64,000 nucleotides of DNA from a bacterium (GTDB lineage: Bacteria > Bacillota > Bacilli > Lactobacillales > Streptococcaceae): positions 1 through 64,000 of the forward strand of contig CAJNCA010000001.1 in NCBI GenBank assembly GCA_905221145.1. Reading direction: 5' to 3'. The notes beneath the pieces were generated by a model, which saw nothing but the letters and a program-made list of their open reading frames with translations, did not search any database and had not been told where the DNA came from. The position numbers and the translations under genes were made by a program. This document shows, in pieces, positions 48,742 to 57,650 of the stretch. Position 1 is the first letter of the stretch; each line of letters starts with the position of its first letter.

Positions 48742-50715
48742 ATGAAAAAATTTTATGTAAGTCCTATTTTCCCCTTAATATTAGGAATAGTGGCGTTCGG
48801 AGTGCTATCTGTGCAACTTGTTTTTGTAACGAATACACTGGTAACGCTATTTCTTTTGCTACTTATTTTGGGTTCATATATTTTATTGTTCATCCATCAG
48901 AGAGACTACTACTCAAGGAGTGAAGTAGAACAAATCCAGTATGTAAATCACCAAGCTGAAGAAAGTTTGACAACCTTGTTAGAACAGATGCCTGTCGGAG
49001 TTATTAAACTAGACTTATCGTCAGGTGAAGTTGAATGGTTCAATCCTTACGCTGAATTGATTTTGACTAATGAAGTGGGCGAGATTGATGTTGCATTAAT
49101 TCAAACAATTATAAAGGCGTCTGTGGGGAATCCAGGTTCTTATGCTACCTTGGGTGAGACTCGCTATTCGGTTCATATGGACAAGGTATCTGGAGTTCTT
49201 TACTTCTTTGATGTGTCTGGAGAATACGAAGCGACTGTTGAGTTAGTGACGAGTCGACCTGTGATTGGGATCGTTTCTGTTGACAACTACGATGATTTAG
49301 AAGATGAAACATCCGAGTCTGATATCAGTCATATTAACAGTTTTGTAGCCAACTTTGTTTCAGAATTTGCTGGGAAACATGCCATGTTCTCCCGTCGAGT
49401 AAGTATGGACCGTTTTTATCTATTTACGGACTACACGGTACTTGAAGGATTGATGAATGATAAATTTTCTGTTATCGATGCTTTCAGAGAAGAGTCGAAA
49501 CAGAGACAGTTGCCTTTGACCTTAAGTATGGGCTTTTCTTATGGTGATGGAAATCATGATGAGATCGGGAAAGTTGCTTTGCTCAATTTGAACTTGGCTG
49601 AAGTGCGTGGTGGTGACCAGGTGGTTGTCAAGGAGAACGACGAAACGAAAAATCCAGTTTATTTTGGTGGTGGGTCTGCTGCCTCAATCAAACGTACACG
49701 GACTCGTACGCGTGCTATGATGACAGCTATTTCAGATAAGATTCGAAGTGTGGATCAGGTTTTTGTAGTTGGTCACAAAAATTTAGATATGGATGCTTTG
49801 GGCTCTGCTGTAGGTATGCAGTTGTTTGCCAGTAATGTAACTGAAAATAGTTATGCTCTTTATGATGAAGAACAAATGTCTCCGGATATTGAACGTGCTG
49901 TTTCATTCTTAGAAAAAGAAGGAGTTACGAAGTTGTTGTCTGTTAAGGAGGCAATGGGTTTGGTGACCAATCGTTCTTTGTTGATTCTTGTCGATCATTC
50001 AAAGACTGCCTTAACTTTATCAAAAGATTTTTATGATTTGTTTACACAGACCATCGTTATTGACCATCACAGACGAGATCAGGATTTTCCTGATAATGCC
50101 GTTATCACTTATATCGAAAGTGGTGCCAGCAGTGCCAGTGAGTTGGTAACGGAATTGATTCAGTTCCAGAATTCTAAGAAAAATCGTCTGAGTCGTATGC
50201 AAGCCAGTGTCTTGATGGCTGGTATGATGCTGGATACTAAAAATTTCACCTCACGAGTGACTAGTCGGACATTTGATGTTGCTAGCTATCTCAGAACGCG
50301 CGGAAGTGATAGTATTGCTATCCAAGAGATTGCTGCGACAGATTTTGAAGAATATCGTGAAGTCAATGAACTGATTTTACAGGGGCGTAAATTAGGTTCA
50401 GATGTATTGATAGCAGAGGCTACGGACTCGAAATGCTATGATACAGTTGTTATTAGTAAGGCAGCAGATGCCATGTTAGCTATGTCAGGTATTGAAGCGA
50501 GTTTTGTTCTTGCGAAGAATACACAAGGATTTATCTCTATCTCAGCTCGAAGTCGTAGTAAACTGAATGTACAACGGATTATGGAAGAGCTGGGAGGTGG
50601 AGGCCATTTTAATTTGGCTGCAGCTCAAATTAAAGATTTAACCTTGTCAGAAGCAGGTGAAAAACTGACAGAAATTGTATTAAATGAAATAAAGGAAAAG
50701 GAGAAAGAAGAATGA
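48742..50715 (+). CDS. gdpP: Cyclic-di-AMP phosphodiesterase GdpP (Pde1)
   Basis: GdpP hydrolyses c-di-AMP to pApA and so affects potassium uptake, wall stress and beta-lactam tolerance. The 657-aa length equals that of pneumococcal Pde1. Order: two membrane segments (about 7-50), a PAS-like domain, a degenerate GGDEF domain (about 170-300), then a DHH-DHHA1 phosphodiesterase with [24 protein letters not shown] and C-terminal [12 protein letters not shown]. It overlaps rplI by 4 bp, a conserved arrangement. Confidence 0.96.
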   Translation: MKKFYVSPIFPLILGIVAFGVLSVQLVFVTNTLVTLFLLLLILGSYILLFIHQRDYYSRSEVEQIQYVNHQAEESLTTLLEQMPVGVIKLDLSSGEVEWFNPYAELILTNEVGEIDVALIQTIIKASVGNPGSYATLGETRYSVHMDKVSGVLYFFDVSGEYEATVELVTSRPVIGIVSVDNYDDLEDETSESDISHINSFVANFVSEFAGKHAMFSRRVSMDRFYLFTDYTVLEGLMNDKFSVIDAFREESKQRQLPLTLSMGFSYGDGNHDEIGKVALLNLNLAEVRGGDQVVVKENDETKNPVYFGGGSAASIKRTRTRTRAMMTAISDKIRSVDQVFVVGHKNLDMDALGSAVGMQLFASNVTENSYALYDEEQMSPDIERAVSFLEKEGVTKLLSVKEAMGLVTNRSLLILVDHSKTALTLSKDFYDLFTQTIVIDHHRRDQDFPDNAVITYIESGASSASELVTELIQFQNSKKNRLSRMQASVLMAGMMLDTKNFTSRVTSRTFDVASYLRTRGSDSIAIQEIAATDFEEYREVNELILQGRKLGSDVLIAEATDSKCYDTVVISKAADAMLAMSGIEASFVLAKNTQGFISISARSRSKLNVQRIMEELGGGGHFNLAAAQIKDLTLSEAGEKLTEIVLNEIKEKEKEE

Positions 50716-51164
50716 AAGTAATCTTTTTAGCAGATGTTAAAGGAAAAGGTAAAAAAGGCGAAATTAAGGAAGTACCAACAGGGTATGCACAAAACTTTCT
50801 TATCAAAAAAAATCTAGCCAAAGAAGCGACTGCTCAAGCGGTAGGTGAGCTTCGTGGTAAACAAAAATCTGAAGAAAAAGCTCACGCTGAGATGATTGCA
50901 GAAGCAAAAGCAATTAAAGTCCAACTTGAAGCAGAAGAAACTGTTGTAGAATTCGTTGAAAAAGTTGGTCCAGATGGCCGTACCTTTGGTTCTATTACCA
51001 ATAAGAAGATTGCAGAAGAATTGCAAAAGCAATTTGGAATTAAGATTGATAAACGTCATATTCAAGTACAAGCTCCGATTAGAGCAGTTGGTTTGATTGA
51101 TGTACCAGTGAAAATCTATCAAGATATCACAAGTGTCATCAATCTTCGTGTGAAAGAAGGATAA
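50712..51164 (+). CDS. rplI: 50S ribosomal protein L9
   Basis: The 150-aa protein has the N-terminal signature [31 protein letters not shown] and a long connecting helix to the C-terminal domain, as in all L9 proteins. It lies between gdpP and dnaB, as in other firmicutes. Confidence 0.98.
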   Translation: MKVIFLADVKGKGKKGEIKEVPTGYAQNFLIKKNLAKEATAQAVGELRGKQKSEEKAHAEMIAEAKAIKVQLEAEETVVEFVEKVGPDGRTFGSITNKKIAEELQKQFGIKIDKRHIQVQAPIRAVGLIDVPVKIYQDITSVINLRVKEG

Positions 51165-51207
51165 GTTTACACCTTCTTGACAAGATTGTAAAAGGAAGGG
51201 AAGTCTG

Positions 51208-52560
51208 ATGGCAGAAGTAGAAGAGTTACGAGTACAACCTCAAGATATTTTGGCTGAGCAATCCGTTTTGGGGGCTATCTTTATTGATGAGAGTAAGCTT
51301 GTTTTTGTGCGAGAATATATTGAGTCTCAGGACTTTTTTAAGTATGCCCATCGATTGATTTTCCAAGCCATGGTTGATTTATCCGATCGTGGCGATGCTA
51401 TAGATGCAACAACGGTTCGTACCATTCTTGATAATCAAGGGGATTTACAGAATATTGGTGGCTTGTCTTACTTGGTTGAGATTGTCAATTCTGTGCCAAC
51501 TTCTGCCAATGCGGAGTACTATGCTAAAATTGTTGCAGAAAAGGCTATGCTTCGGCGTTTAATCGCTAAGTTGACAGAGTCTGTCAATCAAGCTTACGAG
51601 GCTTCGCAACCAGCTGATGAAATCATTGCTAAGGCAGAAAAAGGGCTGATTGATGTCAGTGAAAATGCTAATCGAAGTGGATTTAAGAATATTCGAGATG
51701 TGTTGAACGTCAACTTTGGAAATCTGGAAGCTCGCTCGCAACAAACGACCGATATTACTGGTATTGCGACAGGATATCGTGATTTGGATCATATGACGAC
51801 TGGACTGCATGAAGAGGAGTTGATTATCTTAGCAGCTCGTCCAGCGGTTGGTAAGACAGCTTTTGCCTTGAATATTGCTCAGAATATTGGGACTAAATTG
51901 GACAAAACGGTTGCTATCTTTTCGCTCGAAATGGGTGCGGAAAGTCTAGTGGATCGTATGTTGGCGGCAGAAGGGTTGGTGGAGTCGCATTCTATCCGTA
52001 CGGGTCAATTGACCGATGAGGAATGGCAAAAATATACCATTGCCCAAGGTAATTTGGCTAATGCAAGTATCTATATTGATGATACACCAGGGATTCGGAT
52101 TACAGAGATTCGATCACGTTCACGTAAACTTGCTCAAGAAACGGGCAATCTAGGTTTGATTTTGATAGACTATCTTCAATTGATCACGGGAACTGGACGA
52201 GAAAATCGTCAACAAGAAGTTTCTGAAATTTCTCGTCAGTTGAAAATCTTAGCTAAGGAACTGAAAGTTCCGGTAATTGCTCTAAGTCAGCTTTCTCGTG
52301 GTGTAGAACAACGTCAGGACAAGAGACCGGTCTTGTCTGATATTCGTGAATCTGGGTCTATTGAGCAGGACGCTGATATCGTAGCTTTTCTCTATCGCGA
52401 CGATTACTATGAGCGTGGTGGTGAAGAAGAGGAAGGCATACCAAATAATAAGGTAGAAGTTATTATCGAGAAAAACCGTAGTGGAGCTCGTGGAACTGTG
52501 GAATTGATTTTCCAAAAAGAATACAATAAATTTTCAAGTATCTCAAAAAGGGAGGCATAA
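51208..52560 (+). CDS. dnaB: Replicative DNA helicase DnaB (DnaC in Bacillus naming)
   Basis: This is the hexameric 5'-3' helicase at the replication fork. The 450-aa protein has an N-terminal helical domain that binds primase (QDILAEQSVLGAIFIDESKL) and a RecA-like domain with Walker A ARPAVGKTAFALNIA, the LEMGAESLVDRML segment and the DRGVEQR/SDIRESGSIEQDAD motif. It is followed by veg after a single base. Confidence 0.97.
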   Translation: MAEVEELRVQPQDILAEQSVLGAIFIDESKLVFVREYIESQDFFKYAHRLIFQAMVDLSDRGDAIDATTVRTILDNQGDLQNIGGLSYLVEIVNSVPTSANAEYYAKIVAEKAMLRRLIAKLTESVNQAYEASQPADEIIAKAEKGLIDVSENANRSGFKNIRDVLNVNFGNLEARSQQTTDITGIATGYRDLDHMTTGLHEEELIILAARPAVGKTAFALNIAQNIGTKLDKTVAIFSLEMGAESLVDRMLAAEGLVESHSIRTGQLTDEEWQKYTIAQGNLANASIYIDDTPGIRITEIRSRSRKLAQETGNLGLILIDYLQLITGTGRENRQQEVSEISRQLKILAKELKVPVIALSQLSRGVEQRQDKRPVLSDIRESGSIEQDADIVAFLYRDDYYERGGEEEEGIPNNKVEVIIEKNRSGARGTVELIFQKEYNKFSSISKREA

Positions 52561-52561
52561 A

Positions 52562-52828
52562 ATGACAGATGCATTTACAGATGTAGCCAAGATGAAAAAA
52601 ATCAAAGAAGAAATCAAGGCACATGAAGGACAAGTCGTAGAAATGACTTTGGAGAATGGTCGTAAGCGCCAAAAAAATAGATTAGGTAAGCTAATCGAGG
52701 TTTATCCGTCTCTATTTATCGTGGAATTTGGGAATGTTGAAGGAGATAAACAAGCTAATGTTTACGTTGAATCCTTTACTTACTCAGATATCCTTACTGA
52801 AAAGAATTTGATTCATTATCTTGACTAA
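52562..52828 (+). CDS. veg: Veg-family protein
   Basis: This 88-aa protein resembles Veg of Bacillus in its core (GRKRQKNRLGKLIEVYPSLFIVEF ... SFTYSDILTEKNLI). Veg influences biofilm formation in Bacillus; the role in streptococci is not known. It starts one base after dnaB and is followed by a terminator. Confidence 0.88.
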   Translation: MTDAFTDVAKMKKIKEEIKAHEGQVVEMTLENGRKRQKNRLGKLIEVYPSLFIVEFGNVEGDKQANVYVESFTYSDILTEKNLIHYLD

Positions 52829-52860
52829 AGTGAGAAATTTTCTCACTTTTTCTTTTTTCT
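52827..52860 (+). terminator. Terminator after veg
   Basis: A perfect AAAGTGAGAAA/TTTCTCACTTT stem and long T-rich tract directly follow the veg stop. The T-rich tract runs straight into the cbpD cin-box. Confidence 0.9.
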
Positions 52861-52867
52861 CCGAATA
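52860..52867 (+). promoter_or_regulatory. Cin-box (ComX promoter) of cbpD
   Basis: TCCGAATA matches the TACGAATA cin-box at seven of eight positions, 48 bp before the cbpD ATG, preceded by a T-rich stretch. cbpD is a known late competence gene. Confidence 0.82.
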
Positions 52868-52915
52868 GTTTAAGTGAAGGCAATCTTCGATTTATATTAT
52901 TTTCAAGGAGGAAGA

Positions 52916-54034
52916 ATGAAAATTTCACCATTTACAGTAACAGAGACAGGGTTTTCTTTTAGAAAATCAGTTAAAAAGGTTGTTCCTTTTTTAGTAGTAG
53001 GATTGATGCTAGCAGCGGGTGATAGTGTCTATGCCTATTCTGGAGGGAATGGATCGATTGCGCGTGGGGATGATTATCCTGCTCATTATAAAAATGGGAG
53101 CCAGGAGATTGATAAGTGGCGGATGTATTCTCGTCAGTGTACTTCTTTTGCAGCCTTTCGTTTGAGTAATGTCAATGGTTTTGAGATTCCAGCTGCTTAT
53201 GGAAATGCGAATGAATGGGGCTATCGTGCTCGTCGTGAAGGCTATCGTGTAGATAATAGACCAGCTATTGGCTCTATTGCTTGGTCTACTGCAGGAACTT
53301 ATGGTCATGTTGCCTGGGTATCAAATGTAATAGGAGATGAGATTGAGATTGAAGAATACAACTATGGAATAAGAGAATCTTACAACAAGCGCACCGTGAA
53401 GGCAAATACTATGACGGGGTTTATTCATTTTAAAGATTTATCTGGTGGTAGTGTTGGGAATAGTCAATTCTCAGCTTCAACAGGGGGAACACATTATTTT
53501 AAGGCTAAGTCTGCTATCAAAAATCAGCCTCTAGCAAGCGCAACTGTGATTGATTACTATTATCCTGGGGAGAATGTTCATTATGATCAAATTCTCGAAA
53601 AAGATGGATACAAGTGGTTGAGTTATACGGCTTATAACGGAAGTCGTCGCTATATCCAACTAGAGGGAGTGGCTTCGTCACAGAATTATCAGAATCAATC
53701 AGGAAATGGCTCTAACTATGGATCCAATAACAGTTCAACTGTCGGTTGGAAGAAAGTAAATGGTAGTTGGTATCACTTCAAATCAAATGGTTCTAAATCA
53801 ACAGGCTGGTTGAAGGATGGTTCTAGCTGGTATTATTTGAAATCATCTGGTGAAATGCAGACAGGATGGTTAAAGGAAAATGGAGTGTGGTATTATCTAG
53901 ATAGTTCAGGGGCAATGAAAACAGGTTGGTACCAAGTCTCTGGTAAATGGTATTATTCTTACTCTTCAGGCGCATTAGCTGTCAATACAACGGTCGATGG
54001 CTACAGAGTAAATAGTGATGGAGTACGAATATAG
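52916..54034 (+). CDS. cbpD: Choline-binding fratricide effector CbpD (short form, one SH3b domain)
   Basis: CbpD is a murein hydrolase secreted by competent cells that lyses non-competent siblings to release DNA. The 372-aa protein has a signal peptide (about 1-40, ending VYA), a CHAP domain (about 55-175) with Cys75 and His131, and one SH3b domain (about 190-255). A choline-binding region follows (about 268-372) of about four or five GW repeats (GWLKDGSSWYYLKSSGEMQT and similar). The pneumococcal protein is about 448 residues with two SH3b domains, so one SH3b appears to be missing. The ATG at 52916 is chosen for the AAGGAGG just before it. Confidence 0.93.
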   Translation: MKISPFTVTETGFSFRKSVKKVVPFLVVGLMLAAGDSVYAYSGGNGSIARGDDYPAHYKNGSQEIDKWRMYSRQCTSFAAFRLSNVNGFEIPAAYGNANEWGYRARREGYRVDNRPAIGSIAWSTAGTYGHVAWVSNVIGDEIEIEEYNYGIRESYNKRTVKANTMTGFIHFKDLSGGSVGNSQFSASTGGTHYFKAKSAIKNQPLASATVIDYYYPGENVHYDQILEKDGYKWLSYTAYNGSRRYIQLEGVASSQNYQNQSGNGSNYGSNNSSTVGWKKVNGSWYHFKSNGSKSTGWLKDGSSWYYLKSSGEMQTGWLKENGVWYYLDSSGAMKTGWYQVSGKWYYSYSSGALAVNTTVDGYRVNSDGVRI

Positions 54035-54041
54035 AAAATGG

Positions 54042-54068
54042 GAGTAGGAAAATTTCCTACTCTTTTCT
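54042..54068 (+). terminator. Terminator after cbpD
   Basis: The perfect palindrome GAGTAGGAAA/TTTCCTACTC with T-rich continuation lies seven bases after the stop codon. Confidence 0.85.
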
Positions 54069-54081
54069 GTAAGCAGTTTCC

Positions 54082-54110
54082 TTGACATTTTTTTTGTTTT
54101 GCGCTATCAT
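54082..54110 (+). promoter_or_regulatory. Promoter of the TPP-riboswitch operon
   Basis: A perfect TTGACA (54082-54087) and TATCAT (54105-54110) are separated by 17 bp. Transcription should start shortly before the riboswitch. Confidence 0.75.
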
Positions 54111-54121
54111 ATGTCCATATA

Positions 54122-54215
<94 letters not shown>

Positions 54216-54223
54216 AATTCTGC

Positions 54224-54257
54224 ACCTTTTCCATGTATGGTAAAGGTTTTTCTTTTT
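54224..54257 (+). terminator. Riboswitch-controlled terminator
   Basis: ACCTTTTCCAT pairs with ATGGTAAAGGT (one T-T mismatch) around a 2-base loop and is followed by a T-rich tract. It sits between the TPP aptamer and the first gene, as expected for an OFF switch. Confidence 0.88.
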
Positions 54258-54287
54258 GTTAAAGGAAAACGAGAAGAGGAGGTTGTT

Positions 54288-54578
54288 ATGAAAGCAAGCA
54301 TTGCCTTGCAAGTTTTACCCCTATCACAGGGGATTGATCGGATAGCTGTTATTGATCAGGTCATTGCTTATCTACAAGCTCAAGAAGTAACCATGGTGGT
54401 GATACCATTTGAAACAGTCTTGGAAGGGGAGTTTGATGAGCTCATACGCATTCTAAAAGAAGCGCTGAAAGTGGCAGGTCAGGAGGCAGATAATGTTTTT
54501 GCCAATGTCAAAATAAATGTAGGAGAGATTTTAAGTATTGATGAGAAACTTGAAAAGTATACTGAGACGACATATTAG
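54288..54578 (+). CDS. Thiamine-binding family protein (MTH1187/YkoF-like)
   Basis: A 96-aa protein of the PF01910 family (starting MKASIALQVLPLSQGIDRIAVI), a ferredoxin-like fold that in related proteins binds thiamine or hydroxymethylpyrimidine. It is the first gene behind the TPP riboswitch, with GAGGAGG before the ATG at 54288. An upstream in-frame ATG (54237) lies inside the terminator and is rejected. It overlaps the permease gene. It may deliver or sense pyrimidine precursors; that is inference. Confidence 0.85.
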   Translation: MKASIALQVLPLSQGIDRIAVIDQVIAYLQAQEVTMVVIPFETVLEGEFDELIRILKEALKVAGQEADNVFANVKINVGEILSIDEKLEKYTETTY

Positions 54579-55299
54579 TCTAATGGGCTTTCTCGGAGTC
54601 TTGTCAATCTGGCAGTTAGCAGGTTTTCTTAAACTTCTCCCCAAGTTTATCCTGCCGACCCCTCTTGAAATTCTCCAGGCCTTTGTTCGGGATAGAGAAT
54701 TTCTCTGGCACCATAGCTGGGCCACCTTGAGAGTGGCTTTACTGGGGATGGTTCTGGGAGTATTGATTGCCTGTCTCATGGCTGTGCTTATGGACAGTTT
54801 GACTTGGCTTAATGACCTGATTTACCCTATGATGGTGGTTGTTCAGACCATTCCGACTATTGCCATAGCCCCTATCTTGGTCTTGTGGCTAGGTTATGGG
54901 ATTTTGCCCAAGATTGTCTTAATTATCCTGACGACAACCTTTCCTATCATTGTCAGCATCTTGGACGGTTTTAGGCATTGTGACAAGGATATGCTGACCT
55001 TGTTTAGTCTGATGCGGGCTAAATCTTGGCAAATCCTGTGGCATTTTAAAATCCCAGTCAGCCTGCCTTACTTTTATGCAGGTCTGAGGGTCAGTGTCTC
55101 CTACGCCTTTATCACAACAGTGGTATCTGAGTGGTTGGGAGGCTTTGAAGGACTAGGTGTTTACATGATTCAGTCCAAGAAACTGTTTCAGTATGATACC
55201 ATGTTTGCTATTATTATTCTGGTATCGATTATTAGCCTTCTCGGTATGAAATTGGTCGATATTAGTGAAAAATATGTGATTAAATGGAAACGTTCGTAG
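54541..55299 (+). CDS. thiX: ABC transporter permease for thiamine precursor (ThiX-like)
   Basis: This 252-aa permease has about six membrane segments and the binding-protein-dependent transport motif (ILDGFRHCDKDMLTLFSLMRAKSWQILWHFKIPVSLPYF, the EAA loop). It pairs with the binding protein and ATPase downstream and is TPP-riboswitch controlled, so the cargo is most likely a thiamine pyrimidine precursor. The start may be the ATG at 54541 or the TTG at 54538; both overlap the upstream gene. Confidence 0.88.
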   Translation: MRNLKSILRRHISLMGFLGVLSIWQLAGFLKLLPKFILPTPLEILQAFVRDREFLWHHSWATLRVALLGMVLGVLIACLMAVLMDSLTWLNDLIYPMMVVVQTIPTIAIAPILVLWLGYGILPKIVLIILTTTFPIIVSILDGFRHCDKDMLTLFSLMRAKSWQILWHFKIPVSLPYFYAGLRVSVSYAFITTVVSEWLGGFEGLGVYMIQSKKLFQYDTMFAIIILVSIISLLGMKLVDISEKYVIKWKRS

Positions 55300-55336
55300 A
55301 ATAAGGATGTTTCAAAAAAGAAAAGAGGAAATCAAA

Positions 55337-56344
55337 ATGAAAAAAACATGGAAAGTGTTTTTAACTGTTTTAACAGCTCTTGTAGCCGTTGTGCTTGTAG
55401 CTTGTGGTCAAGGAACTGCTTCTAAGGATAATAAGGAAGCAGAACTTAAGAAAATCGACTTTATCCTAGACTGGACACCAAATACCAACCACACAGGGCT
55501 TTATGTGGCTAAGGAAAAAGGTTATTTCAAAGAAGCTGGAGTGGATGTTGACTTAAAATTGCCACCAGAAGAAAGTTCTTCTGACTTGGTTATCAATGGT
55601 AAGGCACCATTTGCAGTCTATTTCCAAGACTACATGGCTAAAAAATTGGAAAAAGGTGCAGGAATTACTGCCGTTGCAGCTATTGTTGAACACAATACAT
55701 CAGGAATCATCTCTCGTAAATCTGACAATGTAGCTAGTCCAAAAGACTTGGTTGGTAAGAAATACGGAACTTGGAATGACCCAACTGAACTTGCTATGTT
55801 GAAAACCTTGGTAGAATCTCAAGGTGGAGACTTTGAGAAGGTTGAAAAAGTACCAAATAACGACTCAAACTCAATCACACCAATTGCCAATGGCGTCTTT
55901 GATACTGCTTGGATTTACTACGGTTGGGATGGTATCCTTGCTAAATCTCAAGGCGTAGAGGCTAACTTCATGTACTTGAAAGACTATGTCAAGGAGTTTG
56001 ACTACTACTCACCAGTTATCATCGCAAACAACGACTATTTGAAAGATAATAAAGAAGAAGCTCGTAAAGTCATCCAAGCTATCAAAAAAGGCTACCAATA
56101 CGCTATGGAACATCCAGAGGAAGCGGCGGATATCCTCATTAAGAATGCATCTGAACTTCAGGAAAAACGTGACTTTGTCATCGAATCTCAAAAATACTTG
56201 TCAAAAGAATACGCAAGCGACAAGGAAAAATGGGGTCAATTTGACGCAGCTCGCTGGAATGCCTTCTACAAATGGGATAAAGAAAATGGTATCCTTAAAG
56301 AAGATTTGACAGACAAAGGCTTCACCAACGAATTTGTGAAATAA
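55337..56344 (+). CDS. thiY: Substrate-binding lipoprotein, NMT1/THI5-like (ThiY-like)
   Basis: This 335-aa lipoprotein has a lipobox LVAC with Cys23 as lipid anchor, followed by an NMT1/THI5-like periplasmic-binding fold (KIDFILDWTPNTNHTGLYVAKEKGYFKEAGVDVDL). Related ThiY proteins bind formylaminopyrimidine breakdown products of thiamine. The ATG at 55337 has AAGAGGA before it; the upstream in-frame ATG would spoil the signal peptide. It shares its last base with the ATPase start. Confidence 0.92.
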   Translation: MKKTWKVFLTVLTALVAVVLVACGQGTASKDNKEAELKKIDFILDWTPNTNHTGLYVAKEKGYFKEAGVDVDLKLPPEESSSDLVINGKAPFAVYFQDYMAKKLEKGAGITAVAAIVEHNTSGIISRKSDNVASPKDLVGKKYGTWNDPTELAMLKTLVESQGGDFEKVEKVPNNDSNSITPIANGVFDTAWIYYGWDGILAKSQGVEANFMYLKDYVKEFDYYSPVIIANNDYLKDNKEEARKVIQAIKKGYQYAMEHPEEAADILIKNASELQEKRDFVIESQKYLSKEYASDKEKWGQFDAARWNAFYKWDKENGILKEDLTDKGFTNEFVK

Positions 56345-57072
56345 TGACAGAAATAAGACTAGAACACGTAAGCTATGCCTACGGACAAGATAGGATTTTA
56401 GAGGACATCAACCTGCAGGTGACTTCAGGTGAAGTGGTTTCTATTCTGGGCCCAAGTGGTGTTGGAAAGACCACCCTCTTTAATCTAATCGCTGGGATTT
56501 TAGAAGTCCAGTCAGGGCGAATTGTCCTTGATGGTGAAGAAAATCCTAAGGGGCGCGTGAGTTATATGTTGCAAAAGGATCTCCTCTTGGAGCACAAGAC
56601 TGTGCTGGGAAATATCATCCTGCCCCTCTTGATTCAAAAAGTGGATAAGGCAGAGGCTATTGCTCGCGCGGATGAAATCCTTGCGACCTTCCAGTTGACA
56701 GCTGTACGGGACAAGTATCCTCATGAACTGAGTGGGGGGATGCGTCAGCGTGTGGCTTTGCTTCGTACCTATCTTTTTGGACACAAGCTCTTTCTCTTGG
56801 ATGAGGCCTTTAGTGCCTTAGATGAGATGACAAAGATGGAACTCCACGCTTGGTACCTTGAGATTCACAAACAGTTGCAGCTGACGACCCTGATTATCAC
56901 ACATAGTATCGAAGAGGCTCTCAATCTTAGCGACCGCATTTATATCTTGAAAAATCGCCCTGGGCAGATTGTTTCAGAAATTAAACTAGATTGGTCTGAA
57001 GAAGAGGACAAGGAAGTCCAAAAGATTGCCTACAAACGTCAGATCTTGACAGAATTAGGCTTAGATAAGTAG
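56344..57072 (+). CDS. thiZ: ABC transporter ATPase for thiamine precursor (ThiZ-like)
   Basis: This 242-aa ATPase has Walker A GPSGVGKTT, Q-loop YMLQKDLLLEHKTV, signature LSGGMRQR, Walker B LFLLDEAFSALD and the switch His in IITHSIEEA. It is the last gene of the TPP-controlled operon. A strong terminator follows. Confidence 0.93.
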   Translation: MTEIRLEHVSYAYGQDRILEDINLQVTSGEVVSILGPSGVGKTTLFNLIAGILEVQSGRIVLDGEENPKGRVSYMLQKDLLLEHKTVLGNIILPLLIQKVDKAEAIARADEILATFQLTAVRDKYPHELSGGMRQRVALLRTYLFGHKLFLLDEAFSALDEMTKMELHAWYLEIHKQLQLTTLIITHSIEEALNLSDRIYILKNRPGQIVSEIKLDWSEEEDKEVQKIAYKRQILTELGLDK

Positions 57073-57078
57073 AAAAAT

Positions 57079-57120
57079 AGGGAGTTGGTGAAGATTATCC
57101 TTTACCAGCGCCCTTTTTCT
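57079..57120 (+). terminator. Terminator after the thiamine transporter operon
   Basis: A 15-position stem with one mismatch and G-T pairs (5' arm 57079-57093, 3' arm 57100-57114) is followed by TTTTCTTTT. Confidence 0.88.
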
Positions 57121-57142
57121 TTTAAAAATGAGAAAATTTCGG

Positions 57143-57165
57143 TATAATAGTCAAAGATAGTCAAG
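57143..57165 (+). promoter_or_regulatory. ctsR-clpC promoter with CtsR box
   Basis: A perfect -10 TATAAT (57143-57148) is directly followed by AGTCAAA-GAT-AGTCAAG (57149-57165), matching the CtsR heptad repeat RGTCAAA-NAN-RGTCAAA with one mismatch. CtsR bound here would cover the transcription start, giving autorepression and heat induction. Confidence 0.85.
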
Positions 57166-57190
57166 GTTTAAAGAGAGAGGTGGGTTTGTA

Positions 57191-57649
57191 ATGAGATTTA
57201 AAAATACATCGGATCATATTGAGGCCTACATCAAGGCAATTTTAGATCAATCTGGTATTGTGGAGTTGCAACGTAGTCAGTTGGCAGATACTTTTCAGGT
57301 TGTTCCTAGTCAGATTAACTATGTGATCAAGACACGATTTACGGAAAGTAGAGGCTATTTGGTTGAAAGTAAACGTGGTGGCGGAGGCTATATTCGTATA
57401 GGACGAATTGAGTTTTCTAGTCATCATGAAATGCTCCGAGAGCTGCTTTATTCGATTGGCGAGCGAGTTAGTCAAGAAATTTATGAGGATATTCTGCAGC
57501 TTTTGGTTGAGCAGGAATTGATGACCAAGCAGGAGATGAATTTGCTAGTATCAGTAGCTTTGGATCGCGTTCTAGGAGAAGAAGCTCCAGTCCTTCGTGC
57601 TAATATGCTACGACAGGTCATACAAGAGGTAGATAGAAAAGGGAAGTAA
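57191..57649 (+). CDS. ctsR: Heat-shock repressor CtsR
   Basis: CtsR represses clp genes until heat or other stress inactivates it. The 152-aa protein has a winged helix-turn-helix with the glycine-rich thermosensor loop RGGGGYIRI (residues about 63-71). It starts the ctsR-clpC operon and has a CtsR box upstream. No mcsA/mcsB genes lie between ctsR and clpC, as is usual in streptococci. Confidence 0.96.
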   Translation: MRFKNTSDHIEAYIKAILDQSGIVELQRSQLADTFQVVPSQINYVIKTRFTESRGYLVESKRGGGGYIRIGRIEFSSHHEMLRELLYSIGERVSQEIYEDILQLLVEQELMTKQEMNLLVSVALDRVLGEEAPVLRANMLRQVIQEVDRKGK

Positions 57650-57650
57650 G

